From Corynespora cassiicola (Eukaryota > Ascomycota > Dothideomycetes > Pleosporales > Corynesporascaceae), in NCBI GenBank assembly GCA_022059125.1, contig JAEUWY010000001.1, positions 4,092,001-4,156,000 of the forward strand: 64,000 nucleotides of DNA, given 5' to 3'. This document shows, piece after piece, positions 10,798 through 22,598 of the stretch. The position numbers and the translations under genes were made by a program. Positions within the stretch are counted from its first letter, which is position 1, and every line of letters begins with the position of its first letter. The notes under the pieces were generated by a model. The model ran no database searches, was not told where the DNA came from, and was given only the letters and a program-made list of their open reading frames with translations.

Positions 10798-11158
10798 TGT
10801 AAGGACACAGGGCGACTTGTCTCCGATACGGCTTAGATACTACTTAAAATAAGGGTTTACAGAACTAGAGAATAATTACAAGTTAGAATCTATAGATCTT
10901 GTATAAAAAGACATTTCTAAACTACAGAACTATCTAAAACTATTGTAATTTTTTATAGTTTTCTCCTAGCGCCTATTCTAAGTTTAGTTTAGTTCTTTTT
11001 TTAGTTATTATAGGAGGGTACGAAAGGATAAGAGATTAGAGCTGAGTTAGAGCTATGTTAGAAGTTAGAGACTAGAAATTAGATGTGAAGTTCTGAATCA
11101 CGTGCGCGATGCTCAGAAGTGAATATGTTCGGACTTTGTGCGAATGAGGTTTGTTATA
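10798..11158 (+). mobile_element. Solo LTR, largely unmutated, inside A1
   Basis: 361 bp beginning TGTAAGGACACAGGGCG and ending GTTTGTTATA, flanked by the 5-bp duplication TAAAT (10793-10797 and 11159-11163). The matching site in A2 (around 22930) reads TTTAAATAACG without the insert. Base composition is far richer in G and C than the surroundings and keeps CpA and TpG steps. A TATAAAAAG box lies near 10904. I read it as the LTR left after recombination of a later retrotransposon; its family is not identifiable here. Confidence 0.88.
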
Positions 11159-12689
11159 TAAATAACTATAGCTGTAAATATAAATTAAAAAAACTTACTA
11201 AATTTTAAATTAATAAAAATTTAAAATAGAAATAAAAATTAGCTAAAACTTATAAAAAAAACAGAAAAAATTTAATAAAAACGTCTGTATAGTAAAAAAA
11301 ATTACTTATAATATATAAATAATTAAAAAAAAAACTATAATTTAAATAAAAAAAATTAAAATTTAAAAAAACGCCGATAATAACGTAGTTCTAAAATATA
11401 AAAATAAATTAGTTAACTAAATTTAAAAATTAAACTAAAAGTTTTACTAAACTTTAATAGCAAACTAAATATAGTTTTAAATTTTTTATAAAGCTAAAAT
11501 ATATAAAAACTGTAGTACTATTTAAACTTAAAAAATTTAAAGTATATAAGCTACTTATAAATATTTTACAGAAAAAACTAATATTAAATTTACTATTTAA
11601 ATAAAGCAGCAGCAGAATAGTTTTTAAAAAAACTATATAAATATATATAATAGTAGTTTAACTACAAAATATATATATATAATACTTATTTATAAAATAA
11701 ATAATAAGCGTAATACTTCTTTAGAAAAAATAAAAATAAAAAACTTATAATAAATATACTAGTTAATAAAAAATATACGTAAAATTTTTAGTAAATCCAC
11801 TTATATAAAAATTATAAATATTACTAAAATAAAAAACGCTTATATAAATTTAGTAATAAGTTTTTTTTAAAATAGCACTTAGCGTTTAGAATTAATTTAA
11901 AATATTATATACTACTAATTTAAAAAACTTAGTTAAACTATTTATTAAATTAAATAAATACTAAATAAAAATATTATTAAATATAGAAATTTAGTGTAAC
12001 TATTTTTTACAGCAGACTATAAAACGTAGTAAAATAAAAATATATACTTATAAATAATTTTATTTTCTCTATATAGTAACTAAAAAAAAAATACTAAAAA
12101 AAGTATTAATAGATTAGAAAGCTATAACTATTATAGATATTTAAAGATATTAGAATTTTTTTTTTTTAATATTATAGATACGGCTATTTATAATATTATT
12201 TTAGAACTTCTATAATTTAAAAAGTATAATTTATATATTAATTAGATAAAAAAAAAGCTTTTATTTATAAAATATAATTATGCTATTATATTAGAATTTA
12301 TATATTAGTAGCGTTTAATAGTAAATAAAATTACACTAAATAATATAAGCAGTAAAAAATTAACTAAAACACTTTTAAAAAAAAAAGTTAACTTTACTAA
12401 ATTTAATAAAAAACTACTAAATAAAAAAGTAAAAGTTTTAAAAATAATTTACGTAATTTTTATAATTTTAAAAAAATATAGTAAATAAAAACTATTTTTT
12501 TTAAAAAAAGTAGATAATAAAATATTATTTAAGTATTAGCTCTAAAACTGTAAAATAGCTTTTTAAAAAAAAATATTTAATTTTTAAGTCTATTTACAGT
12601 TTAATAAAAAAAAAACTTATATTATTATAAATATACTTTAATAAAAATTTTAAAAAAAAATTTATATATAAATTAACGTTAAAAACAGA

Positions 12690-15240
12690 ATATTTAATTA
12701 TTTTTATTTTTTAAAAAAATAGATTTTTACAGTTATATATAGATTTTAAAAAATTTAATAATATTATAATTAAAAATAGATATTTACTATTAAATATTTA
12801 AAAGTTTAAAAATAAGCTATTTAAAGTATAAATATTTATAGTTTTAAATTTCTAAAACACGTATAACTTAATATATATAAAAAAAAAAAAAAAGAAAAAC
12901 AGTATTTTAGACGCGGTATAAATACTATAAATATTTTATAATACTATTTAGTTTTACTAACGCACCTGCGATATATTAAATATTTATTAATAATATATTA
13001 AAAATATATTTAAATATATTTATTATTATATATTTAAATAATATTTTAATTTTTTCTAAAAACTTTAAAAAATATATCTAATACGTATAAATAGTACTAA
13101 AATATTTAAAAAAAGTAGAGCTACGACTTAAAACTAAAAAAATATAAATTTTATAAAAAAAAAATTAAATTTTTAAAATATATTATAAAAAAATATAAAA
13201 TTAAAATTAATTTAAAAAAAATTAAAGTAGTTAAGAACTAGTTTACGCTAAAAAATGTTAAAAATATATAATTTTTTTTAAAATTTTATAATTTTAATAA
13301 ATAGTTTATTAATTACTATTTAAAAAAAGCTCTACTACTTATAAAATTAAAAAAAGAAATATATTATTTAAGTAAAATATAAACTAATAATAAGCTTTTA
13401 AAATACTTAAAAAAATAAGTATATTACTACTAGTTTTTATATTTTTTATTAGTAAAAATTTTTTTTATATAAAAACAGATATATTAAACTTAGTAATAAA
13501 AGTATATATTAGTTAAAAAAAAAAGTAAATAGTATTTAATTATTTATTATTTAAAAAAATTTAGCAGAGCTAAAAAAAACTATAATATTTATAATAAAAA
13601 ATTATTTATTATTATAAATTTTTTTAAGTATTAGAGAATTTATATAAAAAACTGTTTAAAACTTACAGTATATTTAAATTATAAAAATTTAATAACGTTT
13701 ATAATAACTAAACTATTAAACTAATAATATACTAAATAAAGTAAAAAACTAAAATAGTATAAATTTAAAATTATCTACACGCTAAGTAAAAAAAATAAAA
13801 AAAAAACATTTTAAATTAAAAAACAGATATTATAGAAACTAAGTTAATAAATAAAACTACTATTTTTAAATAAGCAGTAAATAGTACTTTAAAACTAGCA
13901 CGCAGTATTAATTTTATTATAATAATATACTAATAAATACTAAAAAAACTTTATTAAACTATTATTTAGTAGTATTATAAAAATCTGTTATATAAATATC
14001 TAAATATTAAATAAATAATTAAACTAATATAATAAACGTATAATATTTTTAAATTAAAAAACAAAATAGTAAAGTTTATTAAAAAATATATAATATATTA
14101 AAAAAATAAGTATAGTATATACGTTTAATACAGAGAACTATAAACTATAAAAATACTAAATAAATTTTAAATAGATATTATTATAGATTTTATTACTAAA
14201 CTACTAACGTTTTAAAATTTAGTTTTTAAAATATTTTATAATACTATTTTAATAGTTATAAATAAATTTATAAAATACGCAGAAATAATTTTATTTAAAA
14301 ATAATTATACTATACTAAAATTAGTATAAGTTATTTTAAATCGCGTAGTTAAATATTATAAATTATTTTAATTAATTATTAGTAATAGAAATAAACTTTT
14401 TATATTAAATTACTAAATAATACTAATATTAGCTATTAAAATTAAAAAAAAATTATTAATAGTATATTATCTACAGACAGACAGTTAAATAAAAAAAAAA
14501 TTAAATTATAAAAATATATTTATAGATATATAGTAACTAAAAACAGAATAATTAAATATTACTACTACTTATAGTATAACTTATATTTAATAATTAAAAA
14601 TTAATAATAATAAAATAATTTTTTTATTACGTATTATACAGAATATATTTAAATCTTTTATTACTAAAAATTAAAAAAAAATAAATTAAGCTAGTTATAA
14701 GTTAAGTAATAAATAAATTAAAAAAATTATAAAAACTTTATAAATAATTATAGAAAAATATTAAAACAGTATAACGTAAGACTATTTTTTATATTAACTA
14801 AAAATAAAAAATAGCACTTTAGCTAAAAAATATATATATATATATATATATTTTATAAAAAAATTTTAAATAATAAAACTAAGTAAGAAATTAAATTACG
14901 TTAAAGTTAGACTATTTTTAATTTTAGAACAAAAAAAACTAGTTAACTATAAACTTTAACTTTCTGCTGATACTAAAATATATTTAATGTTTTATATATT
15001 ACTATTAGAATTTAATTATGCTAAAATACTAGTTTAAAAATATTTTTATTATAAAATAGAAATAAAAGTTAAATTTAAAGTAGAAGCACTAATAAACTAC
15101 TATAAAATAAAGTAAAATAAATTCTGTAATAACTATTTTATATAAAAATAGTTAGTTAAATAAAAAAGATATTTAAAATTAGAAAATATTTAGAAACTAG
15201 AATAAAACTTAAAAAACTGTTAGTAACTACTTAAAAAAAA
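12690..15240 (+). pseudogene. A1 pol remnant (RT, integrase, chromodomain)
   Basis: Former Gypsy polyprotein with many stops. The RT core near 12890-13045 reads TRYKYYKYFIILFSFTNAPA (for TRYG..Y..MPFGLTNAPA), followed by YLNNILIFSKNF. RNase H follows. The integrase core near 14160-14500 reads IDFITKLL, then YAEIILF, SNRNKLF and YYLQTDS for the usual HPQTDGQ. The C-terminal part reads LVK.KRYLKLENI.KLE, a chromodomain shape with Trp codons lost to TAG. Strand and order match A2. Confidence 0.85.
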
Positions 15241-15977
15241 CTAAAAATAAAATTATTTCTACTATTATATAAAAGTAATTAAAAAAAACATATTTAAAAA
15301 AAGTAATATATTATATATAACTAAATACTTAAAAATTAGTAAATAATATAAGTACTTTCTAAAAGTTATTAGAAAAACTTTTAATAGCGCTTTAAGTACT
15401 TAAAAAAAAATAAAAATAAAACTTTTAAAAAAACTGTTAAAAATAAATATTTTAAATAATACTTTGCGTTTTTATTATTTTTACTTTTTTAAATTTTACT
15501 TTTTTATAGATATAGCTTTCTCTGTATAATAATTAATTAAATTTATTTACTAATAAAGCTGTTTTTTTTTAGTTTTCGCTATTTATAAATTTTTTAAAAC
15601 TTTTTTATATACTTTTACAGCTGTATTCTGCGCTTTATATAACTTTTTTATTTATTATTATAAATTTTTTTTTTTAGTAAAACGCTAAAATTTAAATTAA
15701 ATAATATAAATATTATACTGCTGTCTGTAATATAAATACTTACTATATTTTTTAAAATAAATATATATTTTATATACTTATTTATGCTTTACGTAAGTTA
15801 AATATTTTTAAACTATAACTTTTTTTACAGCTTTAATAAAATTAGCTAAATAATAACAGCAGATAGTACTAAAAACTATTAATATTTTAAATATTATTAT
15901 AAAAATAAGTAGTAATAAAAAAAATTTACGCGTTATATATTAGTTTAAAAAACTAAACTAAGCTAGAAAAAAAATAG

Positions 15978-16347
15978 TATTATAAGCTATAAATATAAGC
16001 TAATAACAGAGCTGATAGAGTTATACCGCTATAACTAGTTATATAATATACTTAGTTAATTAGTTTATTTAGTAGTACTAAGTAACTAAACAGTACTAAG
16101 TAAAAAGTTTTAGGTATATATATATAGTTTATATAATTATATTTTATAATTATATTTACTTTATTAGTGAATTTATTATTTAGAATTAACTATTAATTTA
16201 TTATACTTTATTGCTAATATAGAAATCTGTATAGTATATTATATATTATTTTATTTACGTAATTTTACTAGTATTTATTTCTAAAAATTAATTTAAGCAG
16301 CTACTTACTTTCTAGCTTTGTTTATAGTTTATAATACAGCTTTAATA
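15978..16347 (+). repeat. 3' LTR of A1
   Basis: 370 bp, collinear with 9209-9578; the differences seen are transitions. It is followed by ACTAT, the target-site duplication. Confidence 0.92.
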
Positions 16348-19300
16348 ACTATTTCCGCACACTTATTACTATATTTAAATATATATTTTATATAGCAGAT
16401 AATATTTTTCTATTTTTCAGCTAGATATTTTTTTAAAATAAAAAAGAATATCTAAGTACATACGCGACGGTATTTATAGAAAATAATATTTATAAAAAAT
16501 GATATTTATAAAAAGTAATATTTATAAAAAATAATTTTTAATATTAACAGTTTCTTTATATATACTTAATTAATTAATCTACTTTTTTTTAAGCTTTTAC
16601 TATAACTATAAGCTATATTATACATAACTATACTATACGTAACTCTACTATAATATTTATATAACTATAATAGTAAAAAATATACGCGAAATAATTAAAA
16701 TAGTAAAAAATAATAGTATTAAAAAATAAATGCGTAGGTAGTAGTAATTATATAAACTATATAACGTAAGTATAAAAAATTAAAAACTAAAAATATATTT
16801 AAAAGTTATACAGTTGTAGTTATAGTTATTATAAATTAAAAATAAAAAAAATTATTAAAATAAGTATTTATTATTATTTAAAGTAAAAGCGCAGATTACG
16901 TATTAATATTATATTATATAATAAAATAATATTATAAAATATATAAAATTACGCGACGGGTAGTACGTGCTAACTAAAATAAAATAAAAATAAAATAATA
17001 TACTCGCTGCTTATTAATAATAAAATAAAAACAGTAGAAAAAAATAGAAAAAGCGTTTAATAAAATAGTAACTAAAAATAATAAGAAAAATTTAAATTAT
17101 TAATAAATAACGTGTTTTATTAAAAGAGCTACGAAAGTTTTTTTCTTTTAGCTGTGCTGGGCTAGAACTAAACAGTAAATATAAATTAATAAAAAAAAAC
17201 AGAAATAATACTAGTTAGATATCTAATAAAACAGTAACTAAAAATAATAAAAAATAATTAAGTTATTAATAAGTAAGTAAGTAATTTCTATTTTATAAAT
17301 TTACTAGTTTACTAGTTTATAAATTTATAATTATATAAGTTATAAATTACAGATTATAGATTATAAAAATAACAGCTAAAAAAATACTATTTTAAAGCTC
17401 TAAAAATTTATTTAGAAATAACGTAACTTATAAAAGTTATAATTTATAATTATTAAAATATTAAATATAAAATATAGTTATATAAAGTAAAATATTTTTA
17501 ATAAGTTGCTGTAAGCTTTAAATAGAAGCTCTAAATAAAAGCTCTAATATTTTACTGTAAAATTTTAACTTTTATAAATATCTGCTTAAGTAAGTATTAT
17601 AAAAAAAACTATTACTTTTTAAAAAAGTATTATTAGCTATATTTATAATAACTGTATAGATTATCTACTTTTTAAATTTTATTATACTTTATATCTATAC
17701 GCGTAAGTTTTAAAGCTTATATTAAAATTATAGCTAATTACTATAGTTAGCTTACAGACTATAAACTGTAAACTAACTTATAAACTAATTTATAAACTAG
17801 TTTATAAGCTAGTTTATAATTAACTATAAGTTTTTAAAATTAATAGTTTTATTATAATAAGCTAATTAGCGTAGTAATATAAACTTTACTTTTACAGTCT
17901 TTTAGGCTGTAAATATTACTAGTATTACTAATATTACTAATATTATTATAATAATTTTTATTATTATATATATTTTTTTTATTATAATAATTTTATAAAA
18001 CTTTATATACTGAATTTTAAAAAAATTTTTAGTAAACGTAAAATCGCGTACGCTAACTATTTCTATATATTTATTATTATATTTAAATATATATTTTATA
18101 TAGTAAATAATTTTCTGTTTTTTTCTACTGTTTTTATTTTATTATTAACAAGCAGCGAGTATATTATTCTATTTCTATTTTATTTTAGTTAGCATGTACT
18201 ATTTATCGCGTAATTTTATATATTTTATAATATTATTTTATTACGTAATATAACGTTAACACGTAATCTACGCTCTTATTTTAAATAATAATAATATTTT
18301 AATAATTTTTTCTGCTTTTAACTTATAATAATTATAACTATAACTATATAACTTTTAGACGTATTTTTAGTTTTTAATTTTTTATACCTACGTTGCGCAG
18401 TTTATACAATTACCACTATTTATATATTTATTTTTTAATACTATTATTTTTTACTATTTTAATTATTTCGCGTACATCTTCTGCTATTATAGTTATATAA
18501 ATATCATAGTAAAGTTATATATAATATAGTTATGTATAATATAGCTTACAGCAGTTACAGTAAAAACTTAAAAAAAAAGTAGATTAATTAATTAAGTAAA
18601 AAAACTATTAACGTTAAAAGCTGTTTTTTATAAATATTACTTTTTATAAATATTATTTTTTATAAATACTGTCGCGTATATACTTAGACGTTTTTTTCTA
18701 CTTTAAAAAAATATCTAACTAAAAAATAAAAAAATATTACCCGCTATATAAAATATATATTTAAATATAATAATAAATATATAGAAATAGTTAGCGTGCG
18801 CGATTTTATGCCTACTAAATTTTTTTTTTAAAATTCTATATATAAAGTTTTATAAAATTATTATAATAAAAAAAATACACGCATTAATAAAAATTACTAT
18901 AATAATATTAGTAATGTTTACAGTTTAAAAAACTATAAAAATAAAGTTTATATTACTACGCTAATTAGCTTACTATAGCTACTAATTTTAAAAACTTATA
19001 ATTAACTATAAACTAGCTTATAAGCTAGTTTACAGTTTACAGTTTATAAACTAACTATAATAATTAGTTTATAAAATAATTTTAATATAGATTTTAAGAC
19101 TTACGCGTACGGATATAAAGTATAATAGAATTTAGAAAATAGTAATAGCTTTTTTTTATAATATTTATTTAAGTAGATATTTATAAAAATTAAATTTTTG
19201 TAGTAAGATATTAGAGCTTCTACTTAAAGCTTCTACTTAGAGCTTATAGTAACTTATTAAAAGTGTTTTACTTTACGTAACTATACTTTATATTTAATAT

Positions 19301-19433
19301 TTTAATAACTATAAATCGCGATTTCTAAATTACGTTATTTTTAAATAAATTTTTAGAACTCTAAAACTTTAAAGTTTTAAAGTTTTAAAGCTTAAAACTT
19401 TAAAGCTTTAAAATAGTATTTTTTTTTAGCTAA
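16348..19433. repeat. Repeat family C copy 1, right part, inverted arms
   Basis: Continues family C after A1. Unit Y (16353-17052) is followed by another unit X (about 17120-18057), then by inverted Y (18113-18735) and inverted X (18740-19433, truncated). Arms of about 0.7 kb therefore face each other across 1.06 kb. Landmark: GCTCGCTGCTTATT-like sequence near 17005 recurs inverted near 18155. A 16-bp minisatellite appears four times in Y (16469-16532) and three times in inverted Y (18623-18670). No coding sequence is recognised. It could be a fold-back-type element. Confidence 0.7.
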
Positions 19434-20295
19434 TTTAGTTTAATAGCTAGTATTAAAACTAAGTATAATATTTAGAATAACAACACATACAACTTTAATA
19501 AAATAAATTTTATAATAAATTAAATATTAATAAAAGCAGTTATTACAGCTTTAAAATAATAAAAAAAATTAAAAATAGTTTAGCTAAGTAACCGCGAGTA
19601 GACAACAGTTATATAAAATATTAATACTAAAAAATAAACTATTTTACTTTTTATTATTTTTAAAGTATACTACTACTTTACTAGCTAGTATAAAAAAAAT
19701 CTGCTTTAAAACTAGGTTATTAGAGTTTCTAGTAACAGCTAAATAACTAATAAACTTAGTTTTAAATAGTTAAAATATTTTAATAAATATATAAAAAAGT
19801 GTACTATTAGTATCTACTTACTGCTAGTTATTAATAGCTATAAAAACTATAAATTACTTTTTTTAGTAATACTATAAAAATAATAAAATTATTAATCTAT
19901 ATATATTTCTGTATTTATTATACTTTCTACAGCTATTTAATATAAACTATTTTACTTTTTTAAAAACTGCGTATAAACGCTAAACTAAAATATTTATATA
20001 TAACTAGATTATTTATTTTATAAAATTTAAGTTTCTGCTATACTTTAAAGCAGCCTATAATATAGTATTTATTTTTAGTAATATTTAAAAAAAGTTTTAA
20101 AATACTAGATTAATCTCTTTTAACTTAGAACAGATTATATTAACTTTTAATATAAAGCTTTAGACTTTATTACTATTATTTACTATAAATAATATACTTT
20201 AGTAATTATAAATTTTTAGTAATACTCTAAAATTTAAATTATAATTAACGTTTATAAAGTTAAAAATTTAGAAATATATAGACAGCTTTTTTATA
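19434..20295. other. RIP-mutated block of unknown origin
   Basis: AT-rich, without LTRs, inverted ends or readable motifs. It lies between the truncated C repeat and the left end of a mariner-like element. I found no second copy in the window. It is probably part of another transposon cut by the rearrangement described for 20296-30856. Confidence 0.5.
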
Positions 20296-21273
20296 CAGTG
20301 GGGTGACATTAAAAAAGAGTAATCGAAAAAATAGAACTTTTTAAACTTATATAACTTTTTAACTAAACTAGCTATTTAAAAAAAAAAGATAAGTTATATA
20401 AAAACTTATCTAACCTTTAATTATAATTTTAAAAAAAAATAGCTTATATAATAACTATAGCTTTAAAAGTTAGAAGAAAAGTAGACTAAAAAAAAAAGTA
20501 AAATTAAAAGCTGATTTATTTTTTTTCTAGCGTAAAATTTTTACTTTTTATTTAATTATTATAAACCTATATACCATATATATATTTATATAAATTTTTA
20601 ATATAACTTTTTCATCTGAAAAAAAATAATAATAATAATAGAAAAAAAAGATTTAAAAAATCAAACTATATAAATATATTAATAATTAATTAAATTATTA
20701 ATATTTTGTATAATATCCGTTAGCTTTAATAACTGCCTTCTAACGCCTAGGAAAAAATAATATACAATTATCTATTATTTTTTATAGAATTAAATTCCAT
20801 TCTTTATTTATAGCGTTTATAAATAAAGTATTATCTTTTTTATTATTTTTTTTACCTAATAAATTAGAATTTAATTTTTTTAAATTATTTTTTAATATAG
20901 CCCAGATATTTTTTATAGGTGCTAGATTTAGGCTATAAGCTGGATGTTCAAATAATTTAATTTTATTTCTTTTAAACTATTTTAAAACTAGTTTAGCTGT
21001 ATAAATTTTTGAATTATCTTGTTAAAATTTCCATTCTATAAATTAATTAGTATTTATATTAACTTTATAATTTAATATTTAATTAATTATATTTAATTAA
21101 ATATTAAATTTAATTTAAAAAGTTAAAAAAAGGTATATAAACTAACCGGGTTTTATTTATTTTTTAATAATGAATTTTAATATTTTTTATATATAATCCG
21201 TATTATTAAAGTTATTTTTAGAATTAGATGTTTTAATAAACACTAATTCTAATCTTCCTTCTATCTAAATAGC

Positions 21274-21715
21274 TGTTATAATACGGTTTTAGAAGAACTC
21301 GGGCAGGCAACATTAAGGGCGCGGCTCTAATTATATATATAATTACGCGCTTAAAAAGAAACTGCTGTACTACATTACGTAACTAAAAAAAAAAATAATT
21401 TAGAGTTTATGTTTTAGTAAAGTAAGCGTTTATAAATACTAATAGTAAGCGTTTATAATAGGTATAAGTAAGCGCAGTTACTATTAAGTATATAGTTTAC
21501 ATAATTATACTTTATAATTATATTTACTTTATTAGTAAATCTATTATTTAGAATTAACTATTAATTTATTGTACTCTATTACTAATACAGAGATCTATAT
21601 AGTATATTGTATATTATTTTACTTACGTAACTTTATTAATACTTATTTCTAAAAATTAACTTAAGCAGCTACTTACTTTCTAGCTTTATTTATAGCCTAT
21701 AGCACAGCTTTAATA
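21274..21715 (+). repeat. 5' LTR of A2
   Basis: 442 bp, begins TGTTATAATACGG and ends CAGCTTTAATA. It contains GGGCAGGCAACATTAAGGGC near 21301. It is more C-to-T mutated at its end than the 3' LTR. Confidence 0.92.
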
Positions 21716-22598
21716 TTATAAATACTTTTTAAAATAAGTACTACTTTAGAATTACGCGCACTCTTAACTTTAACTAGTAGTACTATTAGTACTAAAACTA
21801 CTATTAGTATAATTATATAACCTAATACGGCAGATAATAATTTTATTAAAATAGTAATATCTAATTTTTACTATAAAGAAAAAAGTAAGCTTAAAGACTA
21901 GCTTTTACAGCTTAACTTATTTTTTAACTTTTAAAGTAGAAATATTAAAAAAAAAAACGCGTTATATTTGTAGCTATATATATAAAAAGCAAAATACTTT
22001 AATAGATTAAACTAGCTTTTATTAAGTATAAAAACGGCGAAGCCAACGATAATATTAATAAATAGATAGAAAACTTTAACAAATTTAAGAAAAAAATTAA
22101 ATAAGTTTTTAGAGTTTCTAATAAGAATACAATTACTAAATAAGCTATCTAATATTTTAAATAACGGGCTTTAGCTGCTAACTACGCTAATAAATTTTAG
22201 TAACTATTAATTTTTACTAAATAAAATAATAAAGTACTTATAATAATATACTGTTAAAAACTTAAATCTAACGTTAAAAAAGAACTTATACGTTTTAGAG
22301 CTTAGCTTAATACGCTTAAACAACTTATAAATAAATCTATTAATATTAATTAAAAACTGTATAAATTATAAATAAAATTATACTAGAACCGGAATCTAAA
22401 ATATAAATAACGTACTAAACTAAGTTATAGTAAAAAGTACTATAACGCTAATACTAGTAAATAAGTTAAACGTAAAATAACGTATTTTATTTATAATACT
22501 TATAATAATAAACTAATAGTTTTTAGTAATATCTAAAAAGTAAAATAAAAAAGTAATAAAAAAAGAAATAATAAGTTTAAGAGTAAGGCTATAACTTG

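Larger units (their letters stand above)
9209..16347 (+). mobile_element. Ty3/Gypsy element A1, full length, RIP-dead
   Basis: An LTR retrotransposon of 7139 bp with two 370-bp LTRs (9209-9578, 15978-16347), flanked by the 5-bp duplication ACTAT (9204-9208 and 16348-16352). The order is gag with a CCHC-type knuckle remnant near 10458, reverse transcriptase (13031-13042 reads YLNN for YLDD), integrase near 14160-14500, and a chromodomain-like end near 15150-15240. The purine tract GAAAAAAAATAG precedes the 3' LTR. The terminal TG..CA has mutated to TA..TA. It is inserted in repeat family C and itself contains the solo LTR at 10798-11158. Confidence 0.92.

Noticed and set aside
14829..14851. 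(AT)n runs here and near 39947-39970 as regulatory or origin sequences
   Set aside because: They lie at matching places in family A pol remnants and are most simply RIP-generated or slippage microsatellites.
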